This document shows, piece by piece, positions 10,590 to 19,858 of a stretch of 64,000 nucleotides of DNA. The DNA lies in the IMG/VR virus record IMGVR_UViG_3300045977_000235, positions 1 through 64,000 of that record; one strand, 5' to 3'. The stretch is from a virus. The stretch's first letter is position 1. Each line of letters begins with the position of its first letter. A program made the translations under genes and the position numbers. The notes under the pieces were generated by a model. That model had not been told where the DNA came from, did no database searches, and was given only the letters and a program-made list of their open reading frames with translations.

Positions 10590-11249
10590 TTATTGTAAAC
10601 TATATAATGATGTTTGATCAAATTGTATATATGGAATACCACCAGTAAAAGAACTCATCTGAACACCTAATCCTTCTGCAATACCAGCAGTATGAGCTAA
10701 TCCAGTAGGATCTATATGTGTCAATCGAACAGCTAAATCAGAAAAATCTGTTGCTGCTCCTGAAGAAATAGCAAAATATACTCCACCTAAATTTGCTATA
10801 TCAACAATCCATTCAGCCATAAAAGCAAAAGTCGTTCCTAAAGTTACCCATGATGATGCTTCAAGAGTTGCAATTGATAAACCAGATCCTAAAGTTTGTC
10901 CTGTTAATCGCCATATTGTAAAATCACTTAGAATATACTGGTATCCTAAAAAATAACCATTCGGACTTCCTATACTCATATCATTAGCACTTTGCAAACA
11001 CACTATACCATACCTATTTGCATTAGCACCACCAGTAGCACTTGTATTAGTTCGTATAAGTGTACGCATTCTCCCTTGTTCAATACCTTTTGTCCGTCCA
11101 CTTGCAACAGTAACTACACCATTACCAGGATCTCCAGCAGAATTATTAAGTAATGCTTTTAATGAACTTGTTCCTATAATTGGATTAACAAGATCTAATG
11201 AAAAATTTATGCGAGCATTCGCAGTAAAAAATTGCCAATCTGAAAACAC
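10590..11249 (-). CDS. Beta-rich virion protein, paralogue of the 12.4-15.0 kb family
   Basis: 219 aa. It shares the family pattern: SDWQFF near the start, KGIEQGRMRTLI at ~70-81, GIVCLQSANDMS, MAEWIVDIANLGGVYFA at ~145-162, FSDLAVRLTH, and a C-terminal FDQTSLYSLQ. The N-terminal third is more diverged than in the four tandem copies. The pattern (Gly/Ser/Thr-rich, alternating strands, no enzyme motif) suggests a beta-sandwich, LamG-like or other carbohydrate-binding fold. That is inference. It lies between the gpL-like gene and the zinc-ribbon gene. Confidence 0.75.
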   Translation of the reverse strand: MFSDWQFFTANARINFSLDLVNPIIGTSSLKALLNNSAGDPGNGVVTVASGRTKGIEQGRMRTLIRTNTSATGGANANRYGIVCLQSANDMSIGSPNGYFLGYQYILSDFTIWRLTGQTLGSGLSIATLEASSWVTLGTTFAFMAEWIVDIANLGGVYFAISSGAATDFSDLAVRLTHIDPTGLAHTAGIAEGLGVQMSSFTGGIPYIQFDQTSLYSLQ

Positions 11250-11265
11250 ATTATACCTCCATTTT

Positions 11266-11790
11266 CTATCTTACACGCCTTGGTATATTTGCAAAACCAC
11301 CAGATCTAACATAACGTCTACTAGGAACAATCTTTTTTAAACTTAATCCTTCCCATTGACATTCAAAACTGACATTAAATAAATCAGTACGTGCATTGAG
11401 TATCACAAATTTATCATTACTATTTATTGGTGTTAATGCCGGATTTACTGTATTGACTACCCATATTGTCACTATCCATAATGGATCTAATACAGAAGTC
11501 CAAAATTCTTCTAATAATGCAATAACTGCTCTATCAATATTTGCTGTACTTAGTGTTAATCTTTTTAATTCTGAAGCACTATTATGTTCAACACTTCCTA
11601 ACTTAAATGGATATGGAGTAAATTCAATGCTATTAAATATTATCGGTTCATTATGATCTGTTACAGATCGTGATCCAAATATATCAGGATTTGTTGCAGT
11701 TCTAAATTGTAATAATAAACAATGAACCCAAGGTGTTGTTACGTGTAATTCATTTTTAAGTCTAATCAACTCCAAAGGCCATGTAATCAA
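11266..11790 (-). CDS. Minor tail protein, lambda gpL-like
   Basis: 174 aa. The central stretch IIFNSIEFTPYPFKLGSVEH followed by LKRLTLSTANIDRAV matches the hallmark of gpL/DUF1833-type tail-tip proteins. The N-terminal part describes an HCLLLQF strand. The basic end SRRYVRSGGFANIPRRVR also fits the family. In lambda, gpL belongs to the tail tip complex between gpM and gpK. Here the order gpM-like, gpL-like, gpK-like is kept although other genes are inserted. Confidence 0.75.
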   Translation of the reverse strand: MITWPLELIRLKNELHVTTPWVHCLLLQFRTATNPDIFGSRSVTDHNEPIIFNSIEFTPYPFKLGSVEHNSASELKRLTLSTANIDRAVIALLEEFWTSVLDPLWIVTIWVVNTVNPALTPINSNDKFVILNARTDLFNVSFECQWEGLSLKKIVPSRRYVRSGGFANIPRRVR

Positions 11791-11817
11791 TTCTCTACCT
11801 CCTACCGATTAAATTAT

Positions 11818-12402
11818 TTAATAATATCGTTCAACTATTCTACATTTTAAATTATAATATCCTAAATTATCTATATCACGCCCGACAAGTTTTTCAGATC
11901 CTTCATATCCAACTTCATCTATAATGAGTCCCATATACGGAAAAAATATTCGTACTCCACCACCACTTATGTATTCTCCATTTCCTAACACACCAAGGAG
12001 TTCAAATGTTGTTCCATTGATATATTTTGCTCTATGTGTCCCATTTGCAGCAGTATTTCCTAACACACCAGTAATTGTAACTTTATCTAAATCTAATATA
12101 TTATGGTGAAATTCTGTTTCAACGGTTACTGGTTCTGTATTTGATACCATAACTATGTTCTGTGCAAATGGATACGTCCATTGAAATGATAAAACTGGAC
12201 CTCTTTGTGAACGTATAAAACGTTCTATAACATTCTTTTTATCGGCTGATAATCCCTTCCATTCTAATTCATATGCCCGTTTCGGTCGAATATGCCGTGG
12301 TCGAGTTTGATATAAATGTTTCTGATGGGTAGATTCTAACCACGGATCATGTATAGAAATAGGACTTACTTCTGATAATGGTATATTAGGAAATACAGGC
12401 AT
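11818..12402 (-). CDS. Minor tail protein, gpM/DUF2460-like, with inserted FCCH-like domain (copy 2)
   Basis: 194 aa. The outer part has the gpM-like layout: RAYELEWKGLS..KK..IERFI, FQWTYPF, and a C-terminal YNLKCRIVERYY. Between them (~92-150) sits an inserted beta module, NILDLDKVTITGVLGNTAANG...TTFELLGVLGNGEYISGGG, resembling the E1 FCCH-like repeats common in phage structural proteins. The gene at 15067 has the same build, so this is a diverged duplicate. Its stop codon lies inside a palindrome copy (11808-11822). Confidence 0.7.
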   Translation of the reverse strand: MPVFPNIPLSEVSPISIHDPWLESTHQKHLYQTRPRHIRPKRAYELEWKGLSADKKNVIERFIRSQRGPVLSFQWTYPFAQNIVMVSNTEPVTVETEFHHNILDLDKVTITGVLGNTAANGTHRAKYINGTTFELLGVLGNGEYISGGGVRIFFPYMGLIIDEVGYEGSEKLVGRDIDNLGYYNLKCRIVERYY

Positions 12403-12418
12403 AGCAATATATAACTCC

Positions 12419-13060
12419 TTATCCTAAATTATATAATTGAGTTTGATCAAATGAAACTATTGCATTAGTAGCTGTTAGATACCCACGTAAATAAACACCT
12501 TCATTATTACTTGATACTAATTTACCTTCAGATCCATCTGTTAATTGTGTTAATAATGCTAAATCAGAAAAATTAATCGCAGTTCCTTTTTTCAATGCAA
12601 AATAGATACCACCTATATTTGTAAGATCAACAATCCATTCAATTTGCATTCCGTAAACGGTATTTTGAGTAAGAGTTGTTGAAGCAGTAATTAAAGGAGT
12701 AGCACTAACATTACTTAATGTACTAAAATCTCCTCTTGTTAAACTATAAGAACCTGACATAAGAAATTCAAAACGATAAAATTGTCCATTGATTGTTCCT
12801 ATGTTATCTGCACTTCCCATACACACCAAACCAAATCCGTATCCATTTCCAGAAGAACTTTTTGGTTGTACAAGTGTACGTAGTCGTCCTTGTTCTAATC
12901 CTTTTGCTAATCCGCTCACATCTGTAGGAGTTAAATATCCTATTTGTGTTGAAGCTGTTGATGTTAAAGTTAATGAAGCAGCACCAACAATAGGAGAACT
13001 ACTGTCTATTGCAGCAGTCATAGTAGCTGATAAATTCTTATTCCATTGCGCGAAAGACAA
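12419..13060 (-). CDS. Beta-rich virion protein, tandem family member 1
   Basis: 213 aa. It begins MSFAQWNKNLS and shows all family marks: SPIVGAASLTL, KGLEQGRLRTL, GYGFGLVCMGSADNIG, FYRFEF, MQIEWIVDLTNIGGIYFALKKGTA, FSDLALLTQL, GVYLRGY and a terminal FDQTQLYNLG. It is closest to the copy at 13730 (shared GSADNIG and LTDS/G). It has no enzyme motif, signal peptide or membrane segment. It is probably a virion surface or tail-tip-associated beta-sandwich protein; this follows only from fold appearance and operon position. Confidence 0.78.
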   Translation of the reverse strand: MSFAQWNKNLSATMTAAIDSSSPIVGAASLTLTSTASTQIGYLTPTDVSGLAKGLEQGRLRTLVQPKSSSGNGYGFGLVCMGSADNIGTINGQFYRFEFLMSGSYSLTRGDFSTLSNVSATPLITASTTLTQNTVYGMQIEWIVDLTNIGGIYFALKKGTAINFSDLALLTQLTDGSEGKLVSSNNEGVYLRGYLTATNAIVSFDQTQLYNLG

Positions 13061-13071
13061 TGTATTTCTCC

Positions 13072-13719
13072 TTAAATCATTTCATATAATTGAGTGCTAT
13101 TAAAAAGCGTTCTTACTCCTGGTGACGCAGATCCATATGCCCGTAGATACAAACCTTCTGAACTACTCGTTGTTAAAATTCCAGCACCAGTATTTATCAT
13201 TTGTGTTACAACGGTCATATCAGAAAAATCAGTAGCTGTTCCTTTTCTCGTTACTAAATAAACTCCCCCTAAATTTGTAATATCTGCAATCCATTCCATT
13301 TCCATACTTCCAGCTACATTTAATGTAACAGTTTGCGTAGAAGAAGCTAAAGTAGTCCCTGGAATATCTGCACTTAAAGAACTTGTAGTTGCACGTGACA
13401 ATGTATATGCTGAATTAGAACGTAATTCATATCTATAAAAAGCACCACTATTATTTACTAAATCATCCAAACTTCCCATACACACTATACCAAATCCACA
13501 TGTATTACTTCCTCCTAATGTTAATTTAAATAACGTCCGTAATTTTCCTCTCTCTAAACCCTGTGCTAAACCACTTGCATCTAAAGGTGTTGTATACGTA
13601 GCTTGACCTATCCCATGTGCTTCTAAGCATAAAGAAGATGATGCTAAAATAGGAGAAAGATATTGTATGTATATTCCGCTATTTACCTGTAGATATTTAC
13701 CCCATTGAGAAAACGACAA
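13072..13719 (-). CDS. Beta-rich virion protein, tandem family member 2
   Basis: 215 aa, MSFSQWGKYLQ start. Family marks include GLERGKLRTLFKL, CGFGIVCMGSLDD, FYRYEL, MEMEWIADITNLGGVYLVTRKGTA, FSDMTVVTQM, GLYLRAYGSA and a terminal FNSTQLYEMI. It is closer to the copy at 14389 (KLRTL, VVxxQV/M, LYEFV/MI) than to its other neighbours. The four tandem copies therefore alternate between two subtypes, as if a two-gene unit had been duplicated. Eleven bases separate it from the preceding copy. Confidence 0.78.
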   Translation of the reverse strand: MSFSQWGKYLQVNSGIYIQYLSPILASSSLCLEAHGIGQATYTTPLDASGLAQGLERGKLRTLFKLTLGGSNTCGFGIVCMGSLDDLVNNSGAFYRYELRSNSAYTLSRATTSSLSADIPGTTLASSTQTVTLNVAGSMEMEWIADITNLGGVYLVTRKGTATDFSDMTVVTQMINTGAGILTTSSSEGLYLRAYGSASPGVRTLFNSTQLYEMI

Positions 13720-13729
13720 TTGTATCTCC

Positions 13730-14377
13730 TTATGCTAATAAGAAAAGTTGTGTATTATCAAATGAAACTTTTGCTTCTGAAACTGAAGTATATCCGCGTA
13801 AATATATACCTTCACCAGCACTTGTTATGAGTTGTTGATAATTTGAATCTGTTAATTGACTTAATAATGCTAAGTCAGAAAAATTCGTAGCAGTTCCTTT
13901 TTTAAGAGATATATACACCCCACCTAAATTTACTTGATCAGCAACCCATTCCATTTCCATACTGTATATTGTATTTACAGTTAAAGTCGTTGCTGTACTA
14001 CTTATTAATACTGTACCAGGAGTACCAGTAGCTAATGTATTACCGTTTGCTCTGACAAGGCCATAAGATCCTGTACTAAAAAATTCAAAACGGTAAAAAT
14101 CACCATTTGATGTCCCTATGTTATCGGCGCTTCCCATACACACTAACCCAAATCCATACCCATTTGTCATTGTACTTCGTGGTCTTGTTAATGTTCGTAA
14201 TCGTCCTTGTTCAATACCTTTTGTTAAACCACTAACATTTGTAGGAGTTAAATATGCAACATCAGATCCACCAGTTGATGTTAAAGTTAATGAATATGCT
14301 CCAACAATAGGAGAAGTATTATCTATAAGAGCAGTCATTGTACCTGACAAATGTTTATTCCATTGAGAAAAAGACAA
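13730..14377 (-). CDS. Beta-rich virion protein, tandem family member 3
   Basis: 215 aa, MSFSQWNKHLSG start. It shows KGIEQGRLRTL, GYGFGLVCMGSADNIG, FYRFEF, MEMEWVADQVNLGGVYISLKKGTA, FSDLALLSQL, GIYLRGYTS and a terminal FDNTQLFLLA. It is of the same subtype as member 1. The translation signal is GGAGATAC-like, as in the other copies, and the gaps between copies are equally short (11-12 bases), which supports tandem duplication. Confidence 0.78.
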   Translation of the reverse strand: MSFSQWNKHLSGTMTALIDNTSPIVGAYSLTLTSTGGSDVAYLTPTNVSGLTKGIEQGRLRTLTRPRSTMTNGYGFGLVCMGSADNIGTSNGDFYRFEFFSTGSYGLVRANGNTLATGTPGTVLISSTATTLTVNTIYSMEMEWVADQVNLGGVYISLKKGTATNFSDLALLSQLTDSNYQQLITSAGEGIYLRGYTSVSEAKVSFDNTQLFLLA

Positions 14378-14388
14378 TGTATCTCTCC

Positions 14389-15039
14389 TTATACAAACTC
14401 ATATAATTGGGTAGTATCAAATAACACTCTTACAGCCCCTCCAGAGGTATATCCCCTCAAATAAATACCTTCAGAATTACTTGTTCCTAAAACTTGTGCT
14501 CCCATATCCAATACTTGTCCTAAAACAACCATATTAGAAAAATCTATAGCAGTTCCTTTTCGTATTACTAAAGATACTCCACCTAAATTTACTGGATCAG
14601 CTACCCATTCAATTTCTATACCATATGTTACATTTTGAGCAATACCTGTTGAACCAGAATTTAATGTTACATTAGGACTTCCTACATTTAATATATTAGT
14701 ATTTGATCGTGCTAAAGCATAGGTTCCATTTGAAAATAATTCATACCTATAAAAAGGACCAGCAGTCGTAACAATAGTCTCTGAAACTACCATAATAACA
14801 AGACCGAATCCACAACCATTACTTGTACTTGATTTTAAATTTACCAAAGTCCGTAATTTTCCTTTTTCTATTCCTTTTGTAAAGCCACTTGTATTAGAAG
14901 GTGTTAAATATAAAGCTGCACTAGCCGTGACAGAATTTAAAGCTACTGACGCTAGTCCACCAATAGGTGTAGCTAAATCTAAAGCTACGGAAGTATATAT
15001 ACTGTCTGATACATTTTTATTCCATTGAGCGAACGACAA
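14389..15039 (-). CDS. Beta-rich virion protein, tandem family member 4
   Basis: 216 aa, MSFAQWNKNVSD start. It shows KGIEKGKLRTLVNL, GCGFGLVIM (the otherwise conserved C-M-G-S is changed here to IMVVS), FYRYEL, IEIEWVADPVNLGGVSLVIRKGTA, FSNMVVLGQV, GIYLRGYTSG and a terminal FDTTQLYEFV. It is the first copy transcribed after the gpM-like gene. A palindrome copy (15052-15066) lies directly upstream of its translation start region. Confidence 0.78.
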   Translation of the reverse strand: MSFAQWNKNVSDSIYTSVALDLATPIGGLASVALNSVTASAALYLTPSNTSGFTKGIEKGKLRTLVNLKSSTSNGCGFGLVIMVVSETIVTTAGPFYRYELFSNGTYALARSNTNILNVGSPNVTLNSGSTGIAQNVTYGIEIEWVADPVNLGGVSLVIRKGTAIDFSNMVVLGQVLDMGAQVLGTSNSEGIYLRGYTSGGAVRVLFDTTQLYEFV

Positions 15040-15066
15040 AATATCACCTCCATTAAATTATTTAAT

Positions 15067-15669
15067 CTATAGCAAATCATTTACCTTGAATATTTCTTGA
15101 AGTGTTACTGCTAAAGTATACACTCCTCTATCATCTATATCAGGGCCAAGTGTTTTACCAAAACCAGCAAAAAAATCTTCATCAGATGTTACACGGATAT
15201 TCGGAAGATACAATTTTGCTGTTCCTCCACCTGCATATGTTCCTGTACCACTTGATCCTACTAATTGAAATGAAGTAGCTGTGACATTTTGTATTGTAAA
15301 CGTTCCATTTGCTCCTGTGTTACCTGTTACACCTGCTACAATAACTGTATCACCTGTATACAAGTTATGTGTATATGCTGTTGTTATCGTAATAGGTGTT
15401 GTTTCTGGTGCATTGACTATTGTAAATCCATAAGGATACGTCCATTGTATAATAGATCCAGCCAAGTGTACATCTACAAGAAATTTAATAAATCTATTCT
15501 TTTGTGCGGCAGTTAAATACACATATTCAAGATCCCATTTTCTTAATCCTCTTGAATATTGTGATTCAGTATAGGTGTAACCACTATCGTATAATATTTC
15601 CTTAAAAACCTCTATCAGTTTAACAGGATTAATACGAGAAGGTAAAGGACTTCCAGGCCATGCAACCAT
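15067..15669 (-). CDS. Minor tail protein, gpM/DUF2460-like, with inserted FCCH-like domain (copy 1)
   Basis: 200 aa. It follows the tape measure gene, exactly where lambda has gpM. Outer parts: LRKWDLEYVYLTAAQKNRFIKF, IQWTYPYGF and a C-terminal GVYTLAVTLQEIF. An inserted module at ~93-150 (LYTGDTVIVAGVTGNTGANGTF...SFQLVGSSGTGTYAGGGTA) has the FCCH-like pattern. It is the paralogue of the gene at 11818. gpM-type proteins are part of the tail-tip baseplate. Confidence 0.72.
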   Translation of the reverse strand: MVAWPGSPLPSRINPVKLIEVFKEILYDSGYTYTESQYSRGLRKWDLEYVYLTAAQKNRFIKFLVDVHLAGSIIQWTYPYGFTIVNAPETTPITITTAYTHNLYTGDTVIVAGVTGNTGANGTFTIQNVTATSFQLVGSSGTGTYAGGGTAKLYLPNIRVTSDEDFFAGFGKTLGPDIDDRGVYTLAVTLQEIFKVNDLL

Positions 15670-15681
15670 TTTTATCTCTCC

Positions 15682-18600
15682 TTATCGTGCCTTTGCAACA
15701 CCTTTAACAGATCTATACACTGAACCCCTACTTTCTAAATCTTCATTGATTGTGTTAATGATAGCCTTCTTGTCTCTCGCCATTGATTCTGCTTTACCTT
15801 TTTCTACAACGTTAATAATAGTTACTTCAAATGGATGATCAGATGGACCTCCCATATCCATACCTGTATTCATTCCACCATATATTGAAACAGGTACAGT
15901 ACCATTTTGGAGAGGTATTACTGCTTCTGGACCTCTTTCTGCTAATCGTGATACTGTAGGTCTAGTAAGCACTCCACCTTGGGCTTTTGCTGGCATTGAT
16001 GTTACAAAGTTTCCAGTTAAACCTGTACTAAATGATTGTCCTAATCTCTGTCCAATAGTCCCACCTGCACCACCTGCACCACCAACAATACTCAAAATAA
16101 TGAACTGTGCTACAGCTTGAATAACAAATTTAATGATGATTTTTAGTAGTTCCTTCAATGTTTGTTTATATTCTTCTTTTGTTGTTTTAACACCTATAAC
16201 CATATTTCCTAGTGCTTCACCAATTTGATCTGAAACACCCATAATAGTATCAGCAAGTTTTTTCCATACTTTTTCTTCTTCTTTTGCGTTTTTATCTGCT
16301 ACTTTCATTGCGGCATCTAATTTTGTTTTACCTGTCGTCCAAATATCCATAGCATTTGCTGCACTAATTAAATCATCTCTTGCTTGCTGTACTTGTGGTG
16401 AACCTTCTCCAAATATTTTATACATACCTAATAATGAAAATGTTGCAATATCTACTTGTGATTTAAGATACGCCTGAGTATCACCTAAAGCACCAAATTC
16501 TTCTTCTGCTTCTACGGTTTTTAATTTTATTTTATCCATTAAATCCGCATATTTTTCTTCTCCTTTTGCTTGAGCTAATGCTTCTTCTTCAGCAGTTATT
16601 CTATCTGCCAAACTTTTAACTGCTGGTGAAGTTTCACCTAATAATTTAATTAAAGCCCTATGTGCAGTATTTAATGCTGTTATACGTTGTTGTATAGCAT
16701 TCACTTTGTCTGCATATGTTCCACCATGAATAGCAGCATTATCAAATGATGCATTCAATGTTTCCATTATTTTCTTTTGTGCATCGGCAGCTTTTGAATC
16801 TGCTAATGCTGTTTGTAATTCTTTTATTTTTGCTGTTAAACTCGCTACTTCGGTTTTATTATCACCACCAGCTTTTAAAACTTCTCGTAATCGAGACTCA
16901 TATGCATTTAATTCAGTTTGTATTGATTCTGTTGTAACACCTAATAATTGTTGTTCTCTTGTTAATGCAGCAGTAGTCGCTTTAAAATCATTACTATCTT
17001 TTATAGCTTTTTTTGTTACATTTGTATATTTATCTAATGCTGCTTCGTTTTCTTTATATTGCTGTCCAACTTTTGTGAGAATATTTTTTGCTGTATCATC
17101 ATTTACTGCTGCAATATCATCTAATGCCTTTTTTAAATGCTTACTTTTTTCTCGTAACCTATCTTCTTCATCACCTGTTGCTTTAAATTTTTTCTCAACA
17201 ATTTCTAATGATTTTGCAAGTTCATTATATAATTTTTGTGATTCTGTCGGGGGCATACCAGCTACTGCTGTAGGTGCAGCTTTTCCTTTAGGAGCAGGAG
17301 CAGGTGTAGGTGCTGCTGCTGCTTGCTCTCTTGGATCAGTCTCTTGTACAGTAAGTGGTTTTGGTGGATTTGCAACCATAGTATCATATTTTTTACGTAC
17401 TACAATAAGATCTTCGTTTTTCTTTATTTCCTTATCAATATTTGCAAGTGTATTACCCCATTCAAAATGAATAACAGATTTCTTTCTTGATTCTATAATT
17501 TCTTCTTTTTTCTTTTTCAATCCATCAAGTGTTTCAGTATATTTTTCAACAGTATCTAAACCTTTTATCTCAATTTGAAGCGCGGGCATATTTTGATATT
17601 TGGTTTCAATCTCTTTAAGTTGTTTTTTAATTTCTTCGCCTTGTGCCCATTGACTACCAGGATCTCCACCTTGTTCTTTTGCAAGTTTAGCTTGCCCTTC
17701 TTTTAATTTCCTTACTTGTTCAATCAACGATTTTTCATCTGCCCCTGCTGCTTCTGCTTGCCGTAATGCTGTTTGCGCTTTACGCGCTTCATTTGCCTCT
17801 GCTCGCATCAATCCCATTGCTTTTGCAGTTTTATGTGCCCATGATTCCGTATCTTGTAAATGATCACGAAGGGTTATAAGACCAGCAATGCCTGCTGCTG
17901 CCCATCCAGCAGGTGTCATACTAAGAAAAGCAAGTCGTACTAAACCTGCTACTTTTATGACCGTATACATTGTTCCAATTATAGCTAAAAATTCAGCACC
18001 CATACTCACAAGACTTTTTACTGCATCTACTGTTGCTGGATCAAGAGTCAATATAGCAGCAACTAAATCTCGTATTTGTGTTATTGTTTTTGTAATAGCT
18101 CCACCAACATCAGATAATAATACGTTTGAAACCGTTTTCAACGTATTCATCAAAATCTTCCATTGATCTGACATACCTTGTGTTGCTACTTGCATTTGTT
18201 TTGCAAGTGTATCTGTTTTTATTCCTGCGGCAGCAATAGCCTGTCCATAAACATCTACTGCTCCACCTGTTTGCTGTAACACACGACTAATACGTTGTGA
18301 ATCAAGTCCTAATACATCTAATTTTTCATGTAAAGTTGTTAAACCACCTGGATCATTCGCTAATTTACTTGTAGCCATGAAAAACTTTTGTAAAAGTTGA
18401 CTTGGATCAGTTTTTTGTAATTCTACAAATGCTTCACGTGTTAATCCTGTCATTTCAGCAAGAGTTTGCAATTCTTTTCCGCCATTTGTTACTGCTGCGG
18501 CTATAACTTCTGCTAATTCAGACATAGCAGTACCACCAGCTTCAGCATTGATATTAGCGGCTCTCATTGCACCAGACCATGCAATAATTTGTTCTTTATT

Positions 18601-19515
18601 TAATCCAATAGCTTTACCTGATTGTGCCCATCGTGAAGCTAATTGCATGATTTCTGTTTGATTTGTTGTCAATGCATCTGAAACATTTGTAGCTATATTT
18701 GCTGTTTCACGTAATTTATCGTGTCCTTCTCCTAATACAGAATTAAATCGTGCAATCTTTATTAATGTTTCTGTCGCTGAAGTACCCATAGCAAGCTGTA
18801 AATCAGATGCAGTTTTTAATGCCTGACTAAATTCATTTGCAGGTACACCCATACGAACAAGTTCTTGTGCCAAACTTGATAATTCACTTGTTGCTAAAGG
18901 AACTGTTGTACTTATCTGTCGAAAAGCCTCAGTTACTTTACCAAATTCTTCTGGTTTAACAAGTTTCAAAACTTGATTTAATTGATGCTCAAAATCAGCA
19001 AAACTTGATATAATTGTTTTTGCAGCAAACCCTGCTGATATACTCCCTAAAGCAGTCCGTAAACTCATTGAACCAGTTTCAACTGATTTCATCTTACTTT
19101 GTGTTTGGCCTAAAGCATTATTGACATTATTTAAAGCAGTAGGTGCTGTTTGTCCTACATGTGTAGCGGCTTGAGCAACTTTATTTAATGCTCCTGCTAC
19201 ACCATTCAAAGAATTTAATGATGCACCACCTATTTTTGTTAATATAGCATCTAATTTTGTAAAAGAATTTGCAACAGTACCTAAAATAGCTGATTGATTT
19301 TTTAATACTGTTGCTGTTTGTGCGCTAATTTGACTAAATGAAGTAAGGTGGGGAGAAATAGCTGTAAGTGCTTTTCCAAATATTTTTCCAGCAGCTTCAG
19401 AATCATATAAAGCCTTATTGAGTCCTGCAAGTGCAGCTATAGCTTGACGAACAGAATCAACAAATCCTGTTGAATTTCCAGTAAATTTAACTGCAACATG
19501 TCCTACTATAGCCAT
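15682..19515 (-). CDS. Tail tape measure protein (lambda gpH-like)
   Basis: 1277 aa, the longest complete gene in the window, in the position after the G/G-T chaperones. The N-terminal region has the TP901-type core (FADFEHQLNQVLKLVKPEEF, then LSSLAQELVRMGVPANEFSQ at ~210-235). Hydrophobic segments occur at ~505-550 and near the C-terminus (LLKIIIKFVIQAVAQFIILSI). Residues ~560-1040 are highly charged and heptad-like, a long helical ruler. The tail ends with GLTGNFVTSMPAKAQGGVL...RGPEAVIPL, a common end of tape measure proteins. It sets tail length and is thought to assist DNA passage. No copy of the dispersed palindrome occurs in this 3.8-kb gene. Confidence 0.93.
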   Translation of the reverse strand: MAIVGHVAVKFTGNSTGFVDSVRQAIAALAGLNKALYDSEAAGKIFGKALTAISPHLTSFSQISAQTATVLKNQSAILGTVANSFTKLDAILTKIGGASLNSLNGVAGALNKVAQAATHVGQTAPTALNNVNNALGQTQSKMKSVETGSMSLRTALGSISAGFAAKTIISSFADFEHQLNQVLKLVKPEEFGKVTEAFRQISTTVPLATSELSSLAQELVRMGVPANEFSQALKTASDLQLAMGTSATETLIKIARFNSVLGEGHDKLRETANIATNVSDALTTNQTEIMQLASRWAQSGKAIGLNKEQIIAWSGAMRAANINAEAGGTAMSELAEVIAAAVTNGGKELQTLAEMTGLTREAFVELQKTDPSQLLQKFFMATSKLANDPGGLTTLHEKLDVLGLDSQRISRVLQQTGGAVDVYGQAIAAAGIKTDTLAKQMQVATQGMSDQWKILMNTLKTVSNVLLSDVGGAITKTITQIRDLVAAILTLDPATVDAVKSLVSMGAEFLAIIGTMYTVIKVAGLVRLAFLSMTPAGWAAAGIAGLITLRDHLQDTESWAHKTAKAMGLMRAEANEARKAQTALRQAEAAGADEKSLIEQVRKLKEGQAKLAKEQGGDPGSQWAQGEEIKKQLKEIETKYQNMPALQIEIKGLDTVEKYTETLDGLKKKKEEIIESRKKSVIHFEWGNTLANIDKEIKKNEDLIVVRKKYDTMVANPPKPLTVQETDPREQAAAAPTPAPAPKGKAAPTAVAGMPPTESQKLYNELAKSLEIVEKKFKATGDEEDRLREKSKHLKKALDDIAAVNDDTAKNILTKVGQQYKENEAALDKYTNVTKKAIKDSNDFKATTAALTREQQLLGVTTESIQTELNAYESRLREVLKAGGDNKTEVASLTAKIKELQTALADSKAADAQKKIMETLNASFDNAAIHGGTYADKVNAIQQRITALNTAHRALIKLLGETSPAVKSLADRITAEEEALAQAKGEEKYADLMDKIKLKTVEAEEEFGALGDTQAYLKSQVDIATFSLLGMYKIFGEGSPQVQQARDDLISAANAMDIWTTGKTKLDAAMKVADKNAKEEEKVWKKLADTIMGVSDQIGEALGNMVIGVKTTKEEYKQTLKELLKIIIKFVIQAVAQFIILSIVGGAGGAGGTIGQRLGQSFSTGLTGNFVTSMPAKAQGGVLTRPTVSRLAERGPEAVIPLQNGTVPVSIYGGMNTGMDMGGPSDHPFEVTIINVVEKGKAESMARDKKAIINTINEDLESRGSVYRSVKGVAKAR

Positions 19516-19538
19516 AGAACTACCTCATTCCGATTAAA

Positions 19539-19820
19539 TTATTTAACCTTTCCTACTTGTTCTCGTAAAACTTGCAATGACTGTTTCCAATCAGCCTTTG
19601 TCTCTTTTTTACCACGATAATCATGGAGCATAAAATCATCAAATTTTGGTTTAGCTCCTTTTCCTGTACTCCAACTTGTTACCATAACATATGCTCCTAA
19701 AGCATATCTTCTATCTGTACGTTCTTCGGCATTTAAATATCGTTTCATAATCGAATCAAATTCTACCGGAGTAATAGACCAGAAAAATTCATCAGTTAAA
19801 CCTAAATCAAAAATAGCCAT
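19539..19820 (-). CDS. Tail assembly chaperone T part (expressed as G-T frameshift fusion)
   Basis: The ATG at 19820 gives 93 aa, but no Shine-Dalgarno precedes it. The frame is open further upstream to just after a TGA at 19901-19899, inside the end of gene G. Reading after a -1 slip at CCCTTTA (19886-19880) gives DPRHFWLNIWSMAIFDLGL and then the whole T part, a 235-aa G-T protein. In lambda, gpG and gpGT chaperone tape measure assembly and are made by the same kind of slip. The motif FFWSITPVEFDSIMKRY is typical for GT C-terminal parts. The stop codon lies in a palindrome copy at 19533. Confidence 0.75.
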   Translation of the reverse strand: MAIFDLGLTDEFFWSITPVEFDSIMKRYLNAEERTDRRYALGAYVMVTSWSTGKGAKPKFDDFMLHDYRGKKETKADWKQSLQVLREQVGKVK

Positions 19821-19858
19821 AGACCATATGTTTAACCAAAAGTGTCTAGGATCTTTGT

